Of a stretch of 64,000 nucleotides of DNA, positions 45,987 to 53,785 are shown one piece after another. This stretch comes from Enterococcus sp. 9D6_DIV0238 (GTDB taxonomy: Bacteria; Bacillota; Bacilli; Lactobacillales; Enterococcaceae). Each line of letters begins with the position of its first letter. Position 1 is the first letter of the stretch. The position numbers and the translations under genes are program-made. The notes under the pieces are model-generated. The model ran no database searches, had not been told where the DNA came from, and saw only the letters and a list, made by a program, of their open reading frames with translations. The stretch lies in NCBI RefSeq assembly GCF_002174455.2, contig NZ_CP147246.1:2981001-3045000 (forward strand). The letters are read 5' to 3'.

Positions 45987-46273
45987 TTATACAGATAAAG
46001 AACGTAAGCTTATCGCGGAACAACAATACAAAGACTTAAAGACTAATAAAAAAGTTAATGTTAAGGGAATAGGTACAATAGGCTATGTTTCAAAAGTAGT
46101 AAATGACAAAAAAACAGGCGAACAAGCATACATTATTACAGACGGTAATCCTAAGGTACAAAAACCAGAAGAAGTAAATCATGTAACCGTAATGTTTCAA
46201 GGATCGTTAGGCGTAGATAAAACCTTGTAAAATCCTGGTGAAGTAATCGACAAATGTACAATAATTGAGCACT
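45979..46273 (+). pseudogene. 5' fragment of a lipase-like/secreted enzyme gene
   Basis: An 83-codon frame (MTNYTDKERKLIAEQQYKDL; HVTVMFQGSLGVDKTL) looks like the N-terminus of the enterococcal DUF6792/lipase-like proteins, where HVTVMF.GS leads into the catalytic Ser region. A TAA stop at 46228 is followed in the same frame by NPGEVIDK before homology-like text ends. A nonsense codon plus a deletion of the body is therefore likely. It is translationally coupled to the DUF1310 gene. The family call is from memory and moderate. Confidence 0.45.
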
Positions 46274-46357
46274 AAGTCAAAACATTAGCAATTTTGTGAG
46301 TTTTACTGGAACTAAAAACTGAATATTAAGTGGTAACTAAATGTATTAAATGATTCA

Positions 46358-46387
46358 TTGACAGAATCAAAAGAAGCATGATACAAT
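46358..46387 (+). promoter_or_regulatory. strong promoter of the methylase/TRD operon
   Basis: TTGACA (46358-46363), an 18-bp spacer and TACAAT (46382-46387): the -35 is perfect. The start site (about 46394) falls on the first of two 20-bp direct repeats. Confidence 0.75.
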
Positions 46388-46392
46388 GAATT

Positions 46393-46473
46393 TGTGAATG
46401 GTTCTACTGTTTCGTGTTAAGCGGCAAGTTTCTTTTTTTAGAATAATAAAAAATGTGAATGTATCTACTGTTT
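46393..46473 (+). repeat. 20-bp direct repeat in the 5' untranslated region
   Basis: TGTGAATGGTTCTACTGTTT (46393-46412) and TGTGAATGTATCTACTGTTT (46454-46473) differ at two positions and are 61 bp apart. The first begins at the predicted transcription start and the second ends 20 bp before the coding start. Repressor or anti-repressor binding, or duplicated 5' ends, could explain them. Confidence 0.6.
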
Positions 46474-46493
46474 TCAGAAAGGATAGATGATTA

Positions 46494-48344
46494 GTGAACT
46501 ACGTTGAAGAATTGAAAAAAAGATTTGAAGGAATTATAAAAAATTCAGAAGATATGTTGCAGTTAGCAGCATCCGTTGAATTAGTCTTATACAATCAAAA
46601 AGAAAATTCAGATTCCATACTTTTAAAATCGTTAGATAGTGAGTTTAATTTGAAAGAAATATTTTTAAGTGAGTTAGAGACTACAAGACGAAGTGAGAAG
46701 TTAATAATTGACCTTATACAAAAAAACCTACCCTTTATTTTGTCTGGTTTTGATAATAGTATGTTTAGAGAATTTTTAAGGATGAGTAATTACATCTTAA
46801 ATACGAATGAAAGCATTTTTGATTATATGATGACTAATGTTAATAATGAACATAGAAAGTCTTTATATTTTACTTCACCATCTCTGAATCAATTGATTTT
46901 AAGAATCTTAGATATACAATCTGAAGATTCGGTTTTAAATCCTACAGTGGGATATGGTGATATTATGATGGATATCCTTAAGAGAAATAAAGAGCAAACG
47001 ATAGTTGTTCAAGAAACTAATCAGCTTGTTTATGAACTCATGCAAATACGTTTCTATCTCAATAGTGTAACTAATACAGAAGTTTTTAATGGAGATATTC
47101 TGAATGAATGTATGTATGTCGAAAATAATGAAATACGCACATTTGATAAGGTAATCTCTCAGCCGCCATTTGGAATAAGTTTATCTCGTGGTTTTGAGAA
47201 TCAAGATAAATATAATCGTTTTCCATTTGGAAATATTCCACGTTCTAATGCAGATTGGGCATACATTAGTAATGGCATTGTATCATTAAATGATCAAGGA
47301 AAAGGTGTTTTTATAGCTCCGCTAGGGGTATGTTTTAGAGGCGGCTCCGAAAAGAAGATTAGAGAAAAAATTTTATCGTTAGATTTAATTGAATCGGTTA
47401 TTCAATTACCAGCAGGGGTTTTTTATCCGGAGACATCAATTCCTATTGTCGTCTTAATAATCAACAAGAAGAAAGAGACTAATAATCAAGGAAAAATCCA
47501 ATTGATCAATATGAGTGCTTCCGAATTAAAAAAAGTAGATATGAGAAATCAATTAATGAATGAAACAATCGATGAAATTATGACACTACTAACGACCAAG
47601 AATGAAGAAAAAACAAAATCAACAATTTTAAATGTCAAAGATCTCAGTGAAGCTAATATTTTACCTGATAAGTATTTATATAAATCAGAAATCTATATTG
47701 AGGATTTAGGTAAATTCTCATTTAATTTAGATGTGTTTAGTAATGTGGAAACAGTAAAAATCAAAGATATTGCCAAAATAAGCCGAGGCTTGACTACAAC
47801 AGTTAAAGATGAACATGAAGCAGGAGACATCAAAATTATTAAAATTTCTGATATTCATGATGGAAAGCTAAATTATGATAAGTTGTCTTCTATCTATAGG
47901 GAAAAGGTAACAAGTGAAAAATATTTTGTTCAAAAAAATGATTTGATTATATCAAACCGAGGAAATACATTTAAAACTACTGTGATTGAAAAAGAAGTGA
48001 AAGACGTCATCTTCTCTCAAAATTTTGTTAATATTCGGCTGACAAATGATGGATTTTCTCCGAGATGGATCGAATTATTTTTAGATAGTCCAGTAGGAAA
48101 AGGATATCTTGATGTAAATGCTGAAGGTTCGGCCGTTCGAATACTATCAACAAATGCAATTAGCGAGATGGAAATTCCAAAACTTCCACTTGAAAAACAG
48201 TTACAAATCATTCAGCATTATCAAATGAAAAAAGAGGAAATACAAAGCCAAATCACAAAATTGGAAAAAGAGCTAGTGACATTGAAATTAGACACTTATG
48301 AAAGTATGGGATTAAAAAATACATTTGAAAAACTTGATAGTTAG
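46494..48344 (+). CDS. N-6 DNA methylase/HsdS-like specificity fusion with altered catalytic motifs
   Basis: The 616-residue protein has an atypical helical N-terminus (1-120) and a type I-style methylase core at about 125-370. A single HsdS-like TRD follows at about 415-580, with VKIKDIAKISRGLTTT and a closing LPLEKQLQIIQHYQMKKEEI helix. The SAM motif is VLNPTVGYGD instead of the usual F-x-C-G-x-G. Motif IV reads VISQPPFG, with Gln223 where the catalytic Asn of NPPF should be (codon CAG). It may be inactive as a methylase and act as a DNA-reading subunit. The start is GTG 46494 after AAAGGA. No restriction subunit follows; two tiny genes do. Confidence 0.85.
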   Translation: MNYVEELKKRFEGIIKNSEDMLQLAASVELVLYNQKENSDSILLKSLDSEFNLKEIFLSELETTRRSEKLIIDLIQKNLPFILSGFDNSMFREFLRMSNYILNTNESIFDYMMTNVNNEHRKSLYFTSPSLNQLILRILDIQSEDSVLNPTVGYGDIMMDILKRNKEQTIVVQETNQLVYELMQIRFYLNSVTNTEVFNGDILNECMYVENNEIRTFDKVISQPPFGISLSRGFENQDKYNRFPFGNIPRSNADWAYISNGIVSLNDQGKGVFIAPLGVCFRGGSEKKIREKILSLDLIESVIQLPAGVFYPETSIPIVVLIINKKKETNNQGKIQLINMSASELKKVDMRNQLMNETIDEIMTLLTTKNEEKTKSTILNVKDLSEANILPDKYLYKSEIYIEDLGKFSFNLDVFSNVETVKIKDIAKISRGLTTTVKDEHEAGDIKIIKISDIHDGKLNYDKLSSIYREKVTSEKYFVQKNDLIISNRGNTFKTTVIEKEVKDVIFSQNFVNIRLTNDGFSPRWIELFLDSPVGKGYLDVNAEGSAVRILSTNAISEMEIPKLPLEKQLQIIQHYQMKKEEIQSQITKLEKELVTLKLDTYESMGLKNTFEKLDS

Positions 48345-48361
48345 GGGAAGGAGATACAGCA

Positions 48362-48502
48362 ATGGAAAATGAAGCTTCCGTAAATATTACAATAAATATT
48401 TATTGTGGAAACTCAGATAGTTCAGTGAAGATTGGTGATAAGAACAAAATAGATCATTCTTCTATTGGAGAAAATGAGAAAAATAAAGAAAAGGAGAGCT
48501 AA
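48362..48502 (+). CDS. 46-residue protein with GDxNKI/SxIG motif
   Basis: This short gene lies 17 bp after the methylase fusion and has an excellent ribosome site (GGAAGGAG, 8 bp from the ATG). The protein has an N-terminal beta-like stretch VNITINIYCGNSDSS, then VKIGDKNKIDHSSIGEN, and a Lys/Glu-rich tail. The GDKNKIDHSSIG segment matches GDGNKIKNSVIG in the next protein. No known domain is assigned. Strong translation signals, operon spacing and the shared motif argue that it is real. Confidence 0.65.
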   Translation: MENEASVNITINIYCGNSDSSVKIGDKNKIDHSSIGENEKNKEKES

Positions 48503-48505
48503 GAC

Positions 48506-48667
48506 ATGCAAATTGGGGACGGAAATAAAATAAAAAATTCTGTTATTGGTAATCATAATAAAGGAGATCATCCCACTTCAGCTGAACCAAAGTTGGACAA
48601 ATTATTAATTACTGTAATCGGAGGCGTGATTGTTGCTGTAATCAAAATGTTCCTTGATTTAAACTAA
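48506..48667 (+). CDS. 53-residue membrane protein with GDxNKI/SxIG motif
   Basis: It starts 4 bp after the preceding stop with AAGGAG 9 bp upstream. The N-terminus MQIGDGNKIKNSVIGNHNKG repeats the motif of its neighbour. The C-terminus has one membrane helix (LLITVIGGVIVAVIKMFLDL). Short Gly-Asn-Ile beta-roll motifs fused to a membrane helix occur in some conflict-system effectors. By analogy it could be a membrane-acting effector of the methylase-fusion operon; this is inference. Confidence 0.65.
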   Translation: MQIGDGNKIKNSVIGNHNKGDHPTSAEPKLDKLLITVIGGVIVAVIKMFLDLN

Positions 48668-48749
48668 TGTAAATAATTTATCTTTTTTTCTAAAAAATTG
48701 GTATACTATAGTTGATAATTTGTGTAAAACAGGAAGGAATAAATAGAAA

Positions 48750-49016
48750 ATGAATGAATTGAACCGCAATTTACAAACTTCAAATAATGTACAAAAACAA
48801 GCAAATTTAATCTGGAATGTGGCAGATATTTTAAGAGGACTATATAAACCTCATGAATATGGGAAAGTTATCTTACCAATGACAGTGATCAAAAGATTAC
48901 ACGACACATTGTTACCAACTAGAGCAAAGGTTCTTCAAACTGTAGAAGAAACAAAAGCAATGAACGATCAGATGAAAGATAAATTTTTACAAAAAGCTTC
49001 GGGTTATTCATTTTAG
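48750..49016 (+). pseudogene. truncated hsdM (N-terminal fragment)
   Basis: The 88 codons match the HsdM N-terminal helical domain (ANLIWNVADILRGLYKPHEYGKVILPMTVIKRLHDTLLP; FLQKASGYSF). A TAG stop follows where the family continues with an aromatic and YN. No methylase core follows; mrr begins 116 bp later. It is a remnant of a second type I system, clearly different from the intact hsdM at 34164. The ribosome site AGGAAGGAATAAATAGAAA is intact, so a short peptide may still be made. Confidence 0.8.
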
Positions 49017-49131
49017 AATTTTGTTTATTCATTACTAGCAACAGATCTATATAAAATGTTGAAAACAACCGTTTAGTATTATGTTTAGTCATATTATCTA
49101 TTGCTAAATTAAGACATAGAGAGGTAAAAAC

Positions 49132-50097
49132 ATGAACACTAATTGGAAAAAACTAAAACAATCAAAAGATGGCATACCAACGTATGATTCTTTAATCCCC
49201 TACATTTTGAAAGTGCTTGAGACTGGAGAAGAAACGACCACGTCAACCATTAGCAAAAAAGCAATTCAATTTTTAAAGATTCCAGATGAAATTCGGAATA
49301 TAAAATACCCTAAATATCCAAATAGTGATGGCGTGTTGATTAATCGTTTTAGTTTTGCTCTAAGTGATTTATTTAAAGCAGATGCCGTAGTTAGACCAAA
49401 CAGAGGGATTTATCAAATTACTGATTTGGGAATATCTTTACTAAATGAATACGGTGATCAACTTAATAAAAAAATATTGAAAAAGCAACCAGCCTATATT
49501 AAGTATATGCAAGAAATGAATGAACGGAATAAACTGGCAGGATTAAATGAAACTGACGAACCAATATCAGAAGATGATGAAATCAATCCCCGAAAAAGGA
49601 TTGATGAATTAGCGACAACCTTGAACAATGAAGTAGCCACTGAATTACTAAGCAAAATTAGAAATAGCGATCCCTATTTCTTTGAACGTTTAGTTGTGGA
49701 TTTACTTGTGGCTATGGGATACAGTGGTGAAAATGGAACAGCTAAAGTAACGAGTAAATCGAATGACGGTGGAATTGATGGCGTTATTAATCAAGATCCG
49801 CTTGGAACAAGTACAGTTTATATTCAAGCAAAACGATACAGAGAAACAAATGTCGTTCAACGAAATGATATTCAATCATTTTATGGTGCATTAGCGGGTG
49901 TCAATGCTGACAGGGGAGTATTTATTACAACCTCTAAATTCTCAAAAGGTGCGATGGAATTTGCCAAAAATCAAGGTATTGTCTTAATTGATGGAATTCA
50001 ACTAACTGATTTGATGATTGATTATCAAGTTGGCGTTGAAACGGCCAAAACGTATAAAATTTTCAAAATAGATAGCGACTATTTTGATTTTGAATAA
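49132..50097 (+). CDS. mrr: Mrr-family type IV restriction endonuclease
   Basis: The 321-residue protein has an N-terminal Mrr winged-helix domain (LIPYILKVLETGEETTTSTISKKAI; GIYQITDLGISLLNEYG). The catalytic Mrr domain is at about 185-290: FFERLVVDLLVAMGYSG, the D-QAK set NDGGIDGVINQDP with VYIQAKRY, and GVFITTSKFSKGAMEFA. Mrr cuts DNA carrying foreign methylation. The ATG follows AGAGAGGTAAAAAC. It replaces the body of a former type I locus, next to the hsdM fragment. A terminator follows. Confidence 0.93.
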   Translation: MNTNWKKLKQSKDGIPTYDSLIPYILKVLETGEETTTSTISKKAIQFLKIPDEIRNIKYPKYPNSDGVLINRFSFALSDLFKADAVVRPNRGIYQITDLGISLLNEYGDQLNKKILKKQPAYIKYMQEMNERNKLAGLNETDEPISEDDEINPRKRIDELATTLNNEVATELLSKIRNSDPYFFERLVVDLLVAMGYSGENGTAKVTSKSNDGGIDGVINQDPLGTSTVYIQAKRYRETNVVQRNDIQSFYGALAGVNADRGVFITTSKFSKGAMEFAKNQGIVLIDGIQLTDLMIDYQVGVETAKTYKIFKIDSDYFDFE

Positions 50098-50108
50098 TAA
50101 TCTTTGAT

Positions 50109-50145
50109 AAACTAGGAACACTCTAACGAGTGACCTAGTTTTTTG
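50109..50145 (+). terminator. terminator after mrr
   Basis: AACTAGG-AA-CACTC and GAGTG-A-CCTAGTT form a stem, with TTTTTTG following. Confidence 0.88.
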
Positions 50146-50437
50146 TAGTATGTGTAATAATTTAACCTAGCTAATTACCGAATTTCAGATAGACTCGGAA
50201 ATTATTATATACTTCACTTCTTCGCGCATCGACTCAGGCAACTTTAGTTCAACCAGCAACACAAACGACTTTCATCTGATCCCCTCAAGCCTTGCTGTAT
50301 CTGTATCACCATCTGCTCAACATAAAACAAAAAAACGCTATTGGAGTTTGTGGACTACCAATACCGCCATCAATTCCTAGAAAAAACGCAAGAACTAAAT
50401 AAAATACCTTCCTTAAACTAAAACTTTTCAAATGTGC

Positions 50438-50580
50438 TAGAAAATAACAGAAAAATTAGGTACAATAAAAGAACTAGTGCGAAAGTGCTAGTAATTGGCA
50501 ACTTATATAGATAGTTTGCGCTGTCTATGCAAGGCTTCATCATCTGATTGCTGTCAGATGATGAAGTGCCTTTTTGTTTT
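50438..50580 (+). ncRNA. structured RNA, locus 2 copy C (promoter and transcript)
   Basis: TAGAAA (50438-50443), 17 bp and TACAAT (50461-50466) predict a start at 50473, the first base of stem 1. Stem 1 is ACTAGTGC, a GAAA tetraloop and GTGCTAGT (50473-50492). Compared with copy A, a C-G pair is replaced by T-A and the UNCG-type loop by a GNRA loop. The GGCAACTT linker and stem 2 (ATAGATAG, loop TTTGCG, CTGTCTAT; 50507-50528) follow. The terminator is GGCTTCATCATCTGA...TCAGATGATGAAGTGCC, then TTTTTG. No ORF. Confidence 0.7.
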
Positions 50581-50730
50581 ATCTTGAAAAATACCTCCTT
50601 TCACTAAATTGTAGAATAGAAAAAACGATATTGGGTGATTTTACCCAATATCGTTTGCAATAGTCCTCAAGAAACAACAATTACTTTTTTCTGTACACAA
50701 AACAAGATATCCATAAAAATAGACGGATTT

Positions 50731-50860
50731 TAGGTACGCTGAAAAAAGTTAGTATCTGCTGCTAGCACTATTGGCAACTTGTTTGGGCAGTTTGCGCTGT
50801 CATTACAAGACTTCATCTATCTGGTTGCTGCCGGACAGTGAAGTGCCACTTCAATTTTAT
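50731..50860 (+). ncRNA. structured RNA, locus 2 copy D (partly decayed)
   Basis: It shares TTTTAGGTAC, CACTATTGGCAACTTG, the stem 2 hairpin GGCAG-TTTGCG-CTGTC and a terminator stem GACTTCATC...GTGAAGTGCC. However, the -10 reads TACGCT and stem 1 is imperfect. It is about 275 bp after copy C. A further hairpin AACAGTTCAT/ATGAGCTGTT with T7 lies at about 50881-50911. Confidence 0.5.
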
Positions 50861-51307
50861 ATTCTGATATCAACAGTTCATTTCCACATGAGCTGTTTTT
50901 TTATTGCTGATCATAACTTTTTTTCAAAGCAGCTGATGAGCAATCCTTGATGACAGAAGGGAGAAACTTCTCCTTTCTATTCTACTTCCTCAGTATATAC
51001 AAAAAGTACAAGAGAAATCTAGTCACTTTTGTAAAAAATAGCATTAAATAACAGCTTGATTTGTTCTCTTATATATAAGGAAAAATAACAGAGAAATAAT
51101 TTTTTATTGATTCAACGAATTTTATAACATATAATAAGTTTTAAATTGAATGTTTTTTGTAAGTAAAAAATGTCTTTTTTAGTTTGGCAATTACGTTTAG
51201 CAATCTGTTAATATTTCCATTGCGTTATATTAAAAAAAATGCAGCAGTATCAAAAAATAATAATTCGCTATTTAATTCATCATAGTTTAAAAGAAAAGTA
51301 AGAGGTT
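50861..51307. other. remainder of non-coding locus 2
   Basis: On the minus strand TATACT (about 51002-50997) is followed by GAAAGGAGAAGTTTCTCC, a ribosome-site-like sequence locked in a GGAGAA/TTCTCC hairpin, but no convincing ORF. Such occlusion is typical of type I toxin mRNAs. TTATATATAAGGAAAAATAA at 51069-51088 matches locus 1. No other gene is seen up to 51308. Confidence 0.35.
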
Positions 51308-52180
51308 GTGAGTGTTTTGAAACCAATTTATAGAAATACTAGAACAATAATTGTTTGTTTATTTCTCTTAATTTCGTTTTATCTAACTATAAGAAAAATT
51401 TCTACAAATAGACCATCTACATTCAATTATGAAATTTTTTCAAAAAGGTATTCAGATTCTAATAAGCTAAAAAAACGAACAGTTAAAGTCGGTTTAATTG
51501 ATGGTCTAGTTGATGACAAACATAGTGCATTTTTTAAATTAGCAAAGTTTAATAGAAAGAAGATTGTTGCAACAAACCACAATCAAGATACACTACATGC
51601 TAGTTCAGTTTTGAGTGTTATTAGTCAAAATTTTCATAGCGATAAGTCGTATGGAATAGCTGATCCAAAATACTTAGAAGTATATAATGCTGCAGTGCTA
51701 TCTAATGGAATTTGTAAGCAAGCAGACCTCATAAGTGCAATCGAATGGTGTGTAGATAAACAAGTTGAAATTATTAATATCAGCATCGCTTTCAATACAT
51801 TTTCGGGAGAAATTGAGAGCTTAATCGAAAAAGGTCGTAAACAAGGAATTATATTTGTGTTTTCAAATGGAAATTTTGACACAACTGAACGTCAAATAGA
51901 AAGTAAAGAAAATCTATTTTTTATAGGTGCAACAGATGATCATTTCAATAAATCTATGATGAATTCAAACAATAACGCTGATTTTTATTTTCCCGGAAGT
52001 AAGATCAAAGCAATCGTAAACGATCTTGGAGAGTATGCAAACGTAAAAGGGACAACCTATTCTACAGCAATCGCGACCGGAATCCTTGTTGATAAATTAC
52101 AAAAATCAGCTGTGAAAGAAGAGATAAACTTTACAGATTTGAGTAAGTATCTCAAATCTGTTGAAGTTATCAATAAATAA
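51308..52180 (+). CDS. membrane-anchored subtilisin-like (S8) serine peptidase
   Basis: The 290-residue protein has an N-terminal membrane helix (TIIVCLFLLISFYLTIRKI, residues 12-31) and a subtilase domain. Catalytic Asp65 is in VKVGLIDGLVD, His97 in TLHASSVLSVI and Ser252 in VKGTTYSTAIATGIL. FVFSNGNFD supplies the oxyanion region. The domain is smaller than typical S8 enzymes and the motifs are off-consensus. It lies 19 bp before the toxin gene, which suggests processing or release of that protein. The start is GTG 51308 or the in-frame TTG at 51317, which has better ribosome-site spacing. Confidence 0.8.
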   Translation: MSVLKPIYRNTRTIIVCLFLLISFYLTIRKISTNRPSTFNYEIFSKRYSDSNKLKKRTVKVGLIDGLVDDKHSAFFKLAKFNRKKIVATNHNQDTLHASSVLSVISQNFHSDKSYGIADPKYLEVYNAAVLSNGICKQADLISAIEWCVDKQVEIINISIAFNTFSGEIESLIEKGRKQGIIFVFSNGNFDTTERQIESKENLFFIGATDDHFNKSMMNSNNNADFYFPGSKIKAIVNDLGEYANVKGTTYSTAIATGILVDKLQKSAVKEEINFTDLSKYLKSVEVINK

Positions 52181-52199
52181 TTATTTAAGGAGATGAAAA

Positions 52200-53201
52200 A
52201 TGAAAAAAAGTGTTGTAAGTTTATTGTTGGTTTTGGTATGTGGGTGGATAAGTAATACTGCCTACGCAGTTACAAATGATCCTGTAGCAAATATTGAAAA
52301 AAAGATTTTAACAGAATTAGAAAAATCAAGTGATGAGAGTACCACATTTGAAAATGTTGATATTGATTTGAAAGAAAGTGAGCTTACTATTAATGCGATT
52401 AAGCAAATTGATGATGACATTGAAAAGATAGAGATTAAGCAGGAATTTCAAGAAGAGGTGATTAGTTCAGATGGTTTACAAATAACCGAGTCCACTGAAG
52501 AAGGAACGAAAGAATTTAGCATTTACTTTGGAACGTTAGAACAAAAGAACGAGTTGGATAAGGCGATAGCAGAAGAAAAAATAATAATGAGCGACATTGA
52601 ATCTGGAAAATATTCAGAAGAAGAAATCCAAAAGATTGAATTACCAACAAAAAAAATATTTGAAAATGAAAAAAATCATATCACAACAGAAGAACAACTT
52701 GCTGAAACACCAATTGTTGTGACCGATGAACAAACTCAAGAAAAGAAAGAAATTGCCCCGGAGGATGGAATAGCATCGGGGTTTGCAATAGGACCTGGTA
52801 TTCGAATAGCCGTACCAGTTGCTCGGCAATTAATCAAAATATTTTTTGCAGCTATAGTAGGTGGCCTGCTAGGCTTAGCATTGACCATTTTTTCTGTGAA
52901 CTCAAATTACAGACAATTCTATGATCATTATAGAGCAGTGAGAACAGGAAGAGTCGGTATTGTGGTCTACTCTGGAATGAATCTGAACACAGCAGTAACT
53001 TTTATGAAATTGAATGGTGATTTATGGTCTACCAGTTCAACAGATGCGTTTAAGGTAGCCAGATTAGCTGGTGGATTAAGAGGAGGGAAATTTCAGCAGC
53101 CTATATTAGAAAAAAAGATAAAACCAGGTAATTTTCCACACTATCATACTTGGAATAGAAAAGGAGGTCATTCATTCTTTGGAGTCGCAGCAAGAGGTTA
53201 G
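52200..53201 (+). CDS. SAR2788-like putative toxin
   Basis: The 333-residue protein has a Sec signal peptide (VVSLLLVLVCGWISNTAYA) and a long acidic helical region (about 25-190). A glycine-rich membrane segment (about 200-238; IFFAAIVGGLLGLALTIFSV) follows. The C-terminal domain has LWSTSSTDAFKVARLAGGLRG and a His-rich tail FPHYHTWNRKGGHSFFG. This tail and the WSTS...A motif match what I recall of SAR2788 family putative toxins. The next two genes are probable immunity proteins. The ATG has AAGGAGATGAAAA. The immunity ribosome site lies inside its 3' end. Confidence 0.75.
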   Translation: MKKSVVSLLLVLVCGWISNTAYAVTNDPVANIEKKILTELEKSSDESTTFENVDIDLKESELTINAIKQIDDDIEKIEIKQEFQEEVISSDGLQITESTEEGTKEFSIYFGTLEQKNELDKAIAEEKIIMSDIESGKYSEEEIQKIELPTKKIFENEKNHITTEEQLAETPIVVTDEQTQEKKEIAPEDGIASGFAIGPGIRIAVPVARQLIKIFFAAIVGGLLGLALTIFSVNSNYRQFYDHYRAVRTGRVGIVVYSGMNLNTAVTFMKLNGDLWSTSSTDAFKVARLAGGLRGGKFQQPILEKKIKPGNFPHYHTWNRKGGHSFFGVAARG

Positions 53202-53679
53202 AGCCCAGTATAATTATGAACAAGATATTAGTGACGATGTATATGAAAAAATACTATCTATGACAATAAAAGCTGGATGTGATCATTTTGAATTTACGAT
53301 TCGTCACGACATTGATTTTATGGAAGACTACTCGTACTCATACAAGCCACAAACATACCAGCTGTTGGATGAATTGTCTGAGTTTTTAGTAAAGGTAGAA
53401 AAAACAAATAGATGGGCAACATCACTTGTAATAAGCTATGAGATCGTTGCCGATGTCTATAGGTATAAACTAAATCAAGCATCATTAGCAATAGTGTTAC
53501 GCTATTCAAAGAAAATAAGTGATTGGTGTGGGCCGACATTACCAGAGGATATTGCTTTTTTCGAAGGTGAAAAAATGTGGATGGGTACAGTTGGTCATGA
53601 AGTTGAGAGTGTTTGGCATTTGACAGAATCTGAATATCAGGAAATTTATTCCCTAGGAATTGATCCTTGGAAGAGCTAG
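53179..53679 (+). CDS. probable immunity protein, copy 1
   Basis: The 166-residue acidic, soluble protein overlaps the toxin gene by 23 bp. Its start is TTG 53179, with AAAGGAGG inside the toxin reading frame, so translation is coupled. Features include FEFTIRHDIDFMEDYSYSYKP, DWCGPTLPEDIAFFEGEKMW and GTVGHEVESVWHLTESEY. It has no signal peptide, as expected of a cytoplasmic immunity protein. Copy 2 at 53767 is a close paralogue. The immunity role is inferred from position and duplication. Confidence 0.7.
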   Translation: MESQQEVRAQYNYEQDISDDVYEKILSMTIKAGCDHFEFTIRHDIDFMEDYSYSYKPQTYQLLDELSEFLVKVEKTNRWATSLVISYEIVADVYRYKLNQASLAIVLRYSKKISDWCGPTLPEDIAFFEGEKMWMGTVGHEVESVWHLTESEYQEIYSLGIDPWKS

Positions 53680-53689
53680 AATACTTTGT

Positions 53690-53785
53690 AAAAAAGTAGT
53701 CGCATTAGCTAGTGGATTAAGGAGGAAAGTTTCATACTTGGAACAGAAAAGGAGGTCATTCATTTTATGGAGTTGCTTCGAGAAT
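53690..53785 (+). pseudogene. duplicated toxin 3' end with internal deletion
   Basis: The spacer between the two immunity genes aligns with the last part of the toxin gene. GCATTAGCTAGTGGATTAAG corresponds to 53065-53084, and CATACTTGGAACAGAAAAGG, followed by AGGTCATTCATT, corresponds to 53144 on. About 50 bp between them is missing. The copy keeps the ribosome site for the second immunity gene. It shows that a unit of toxin tail plus immunity gene was duplicated in tandem. Confidence 0.8.

Noticed and set aside
50661..50735. 15-codon minus-strand peptide between copies C and D as a toxin
   Set aside because: No ribosome site and no matching peptide in the other three units.
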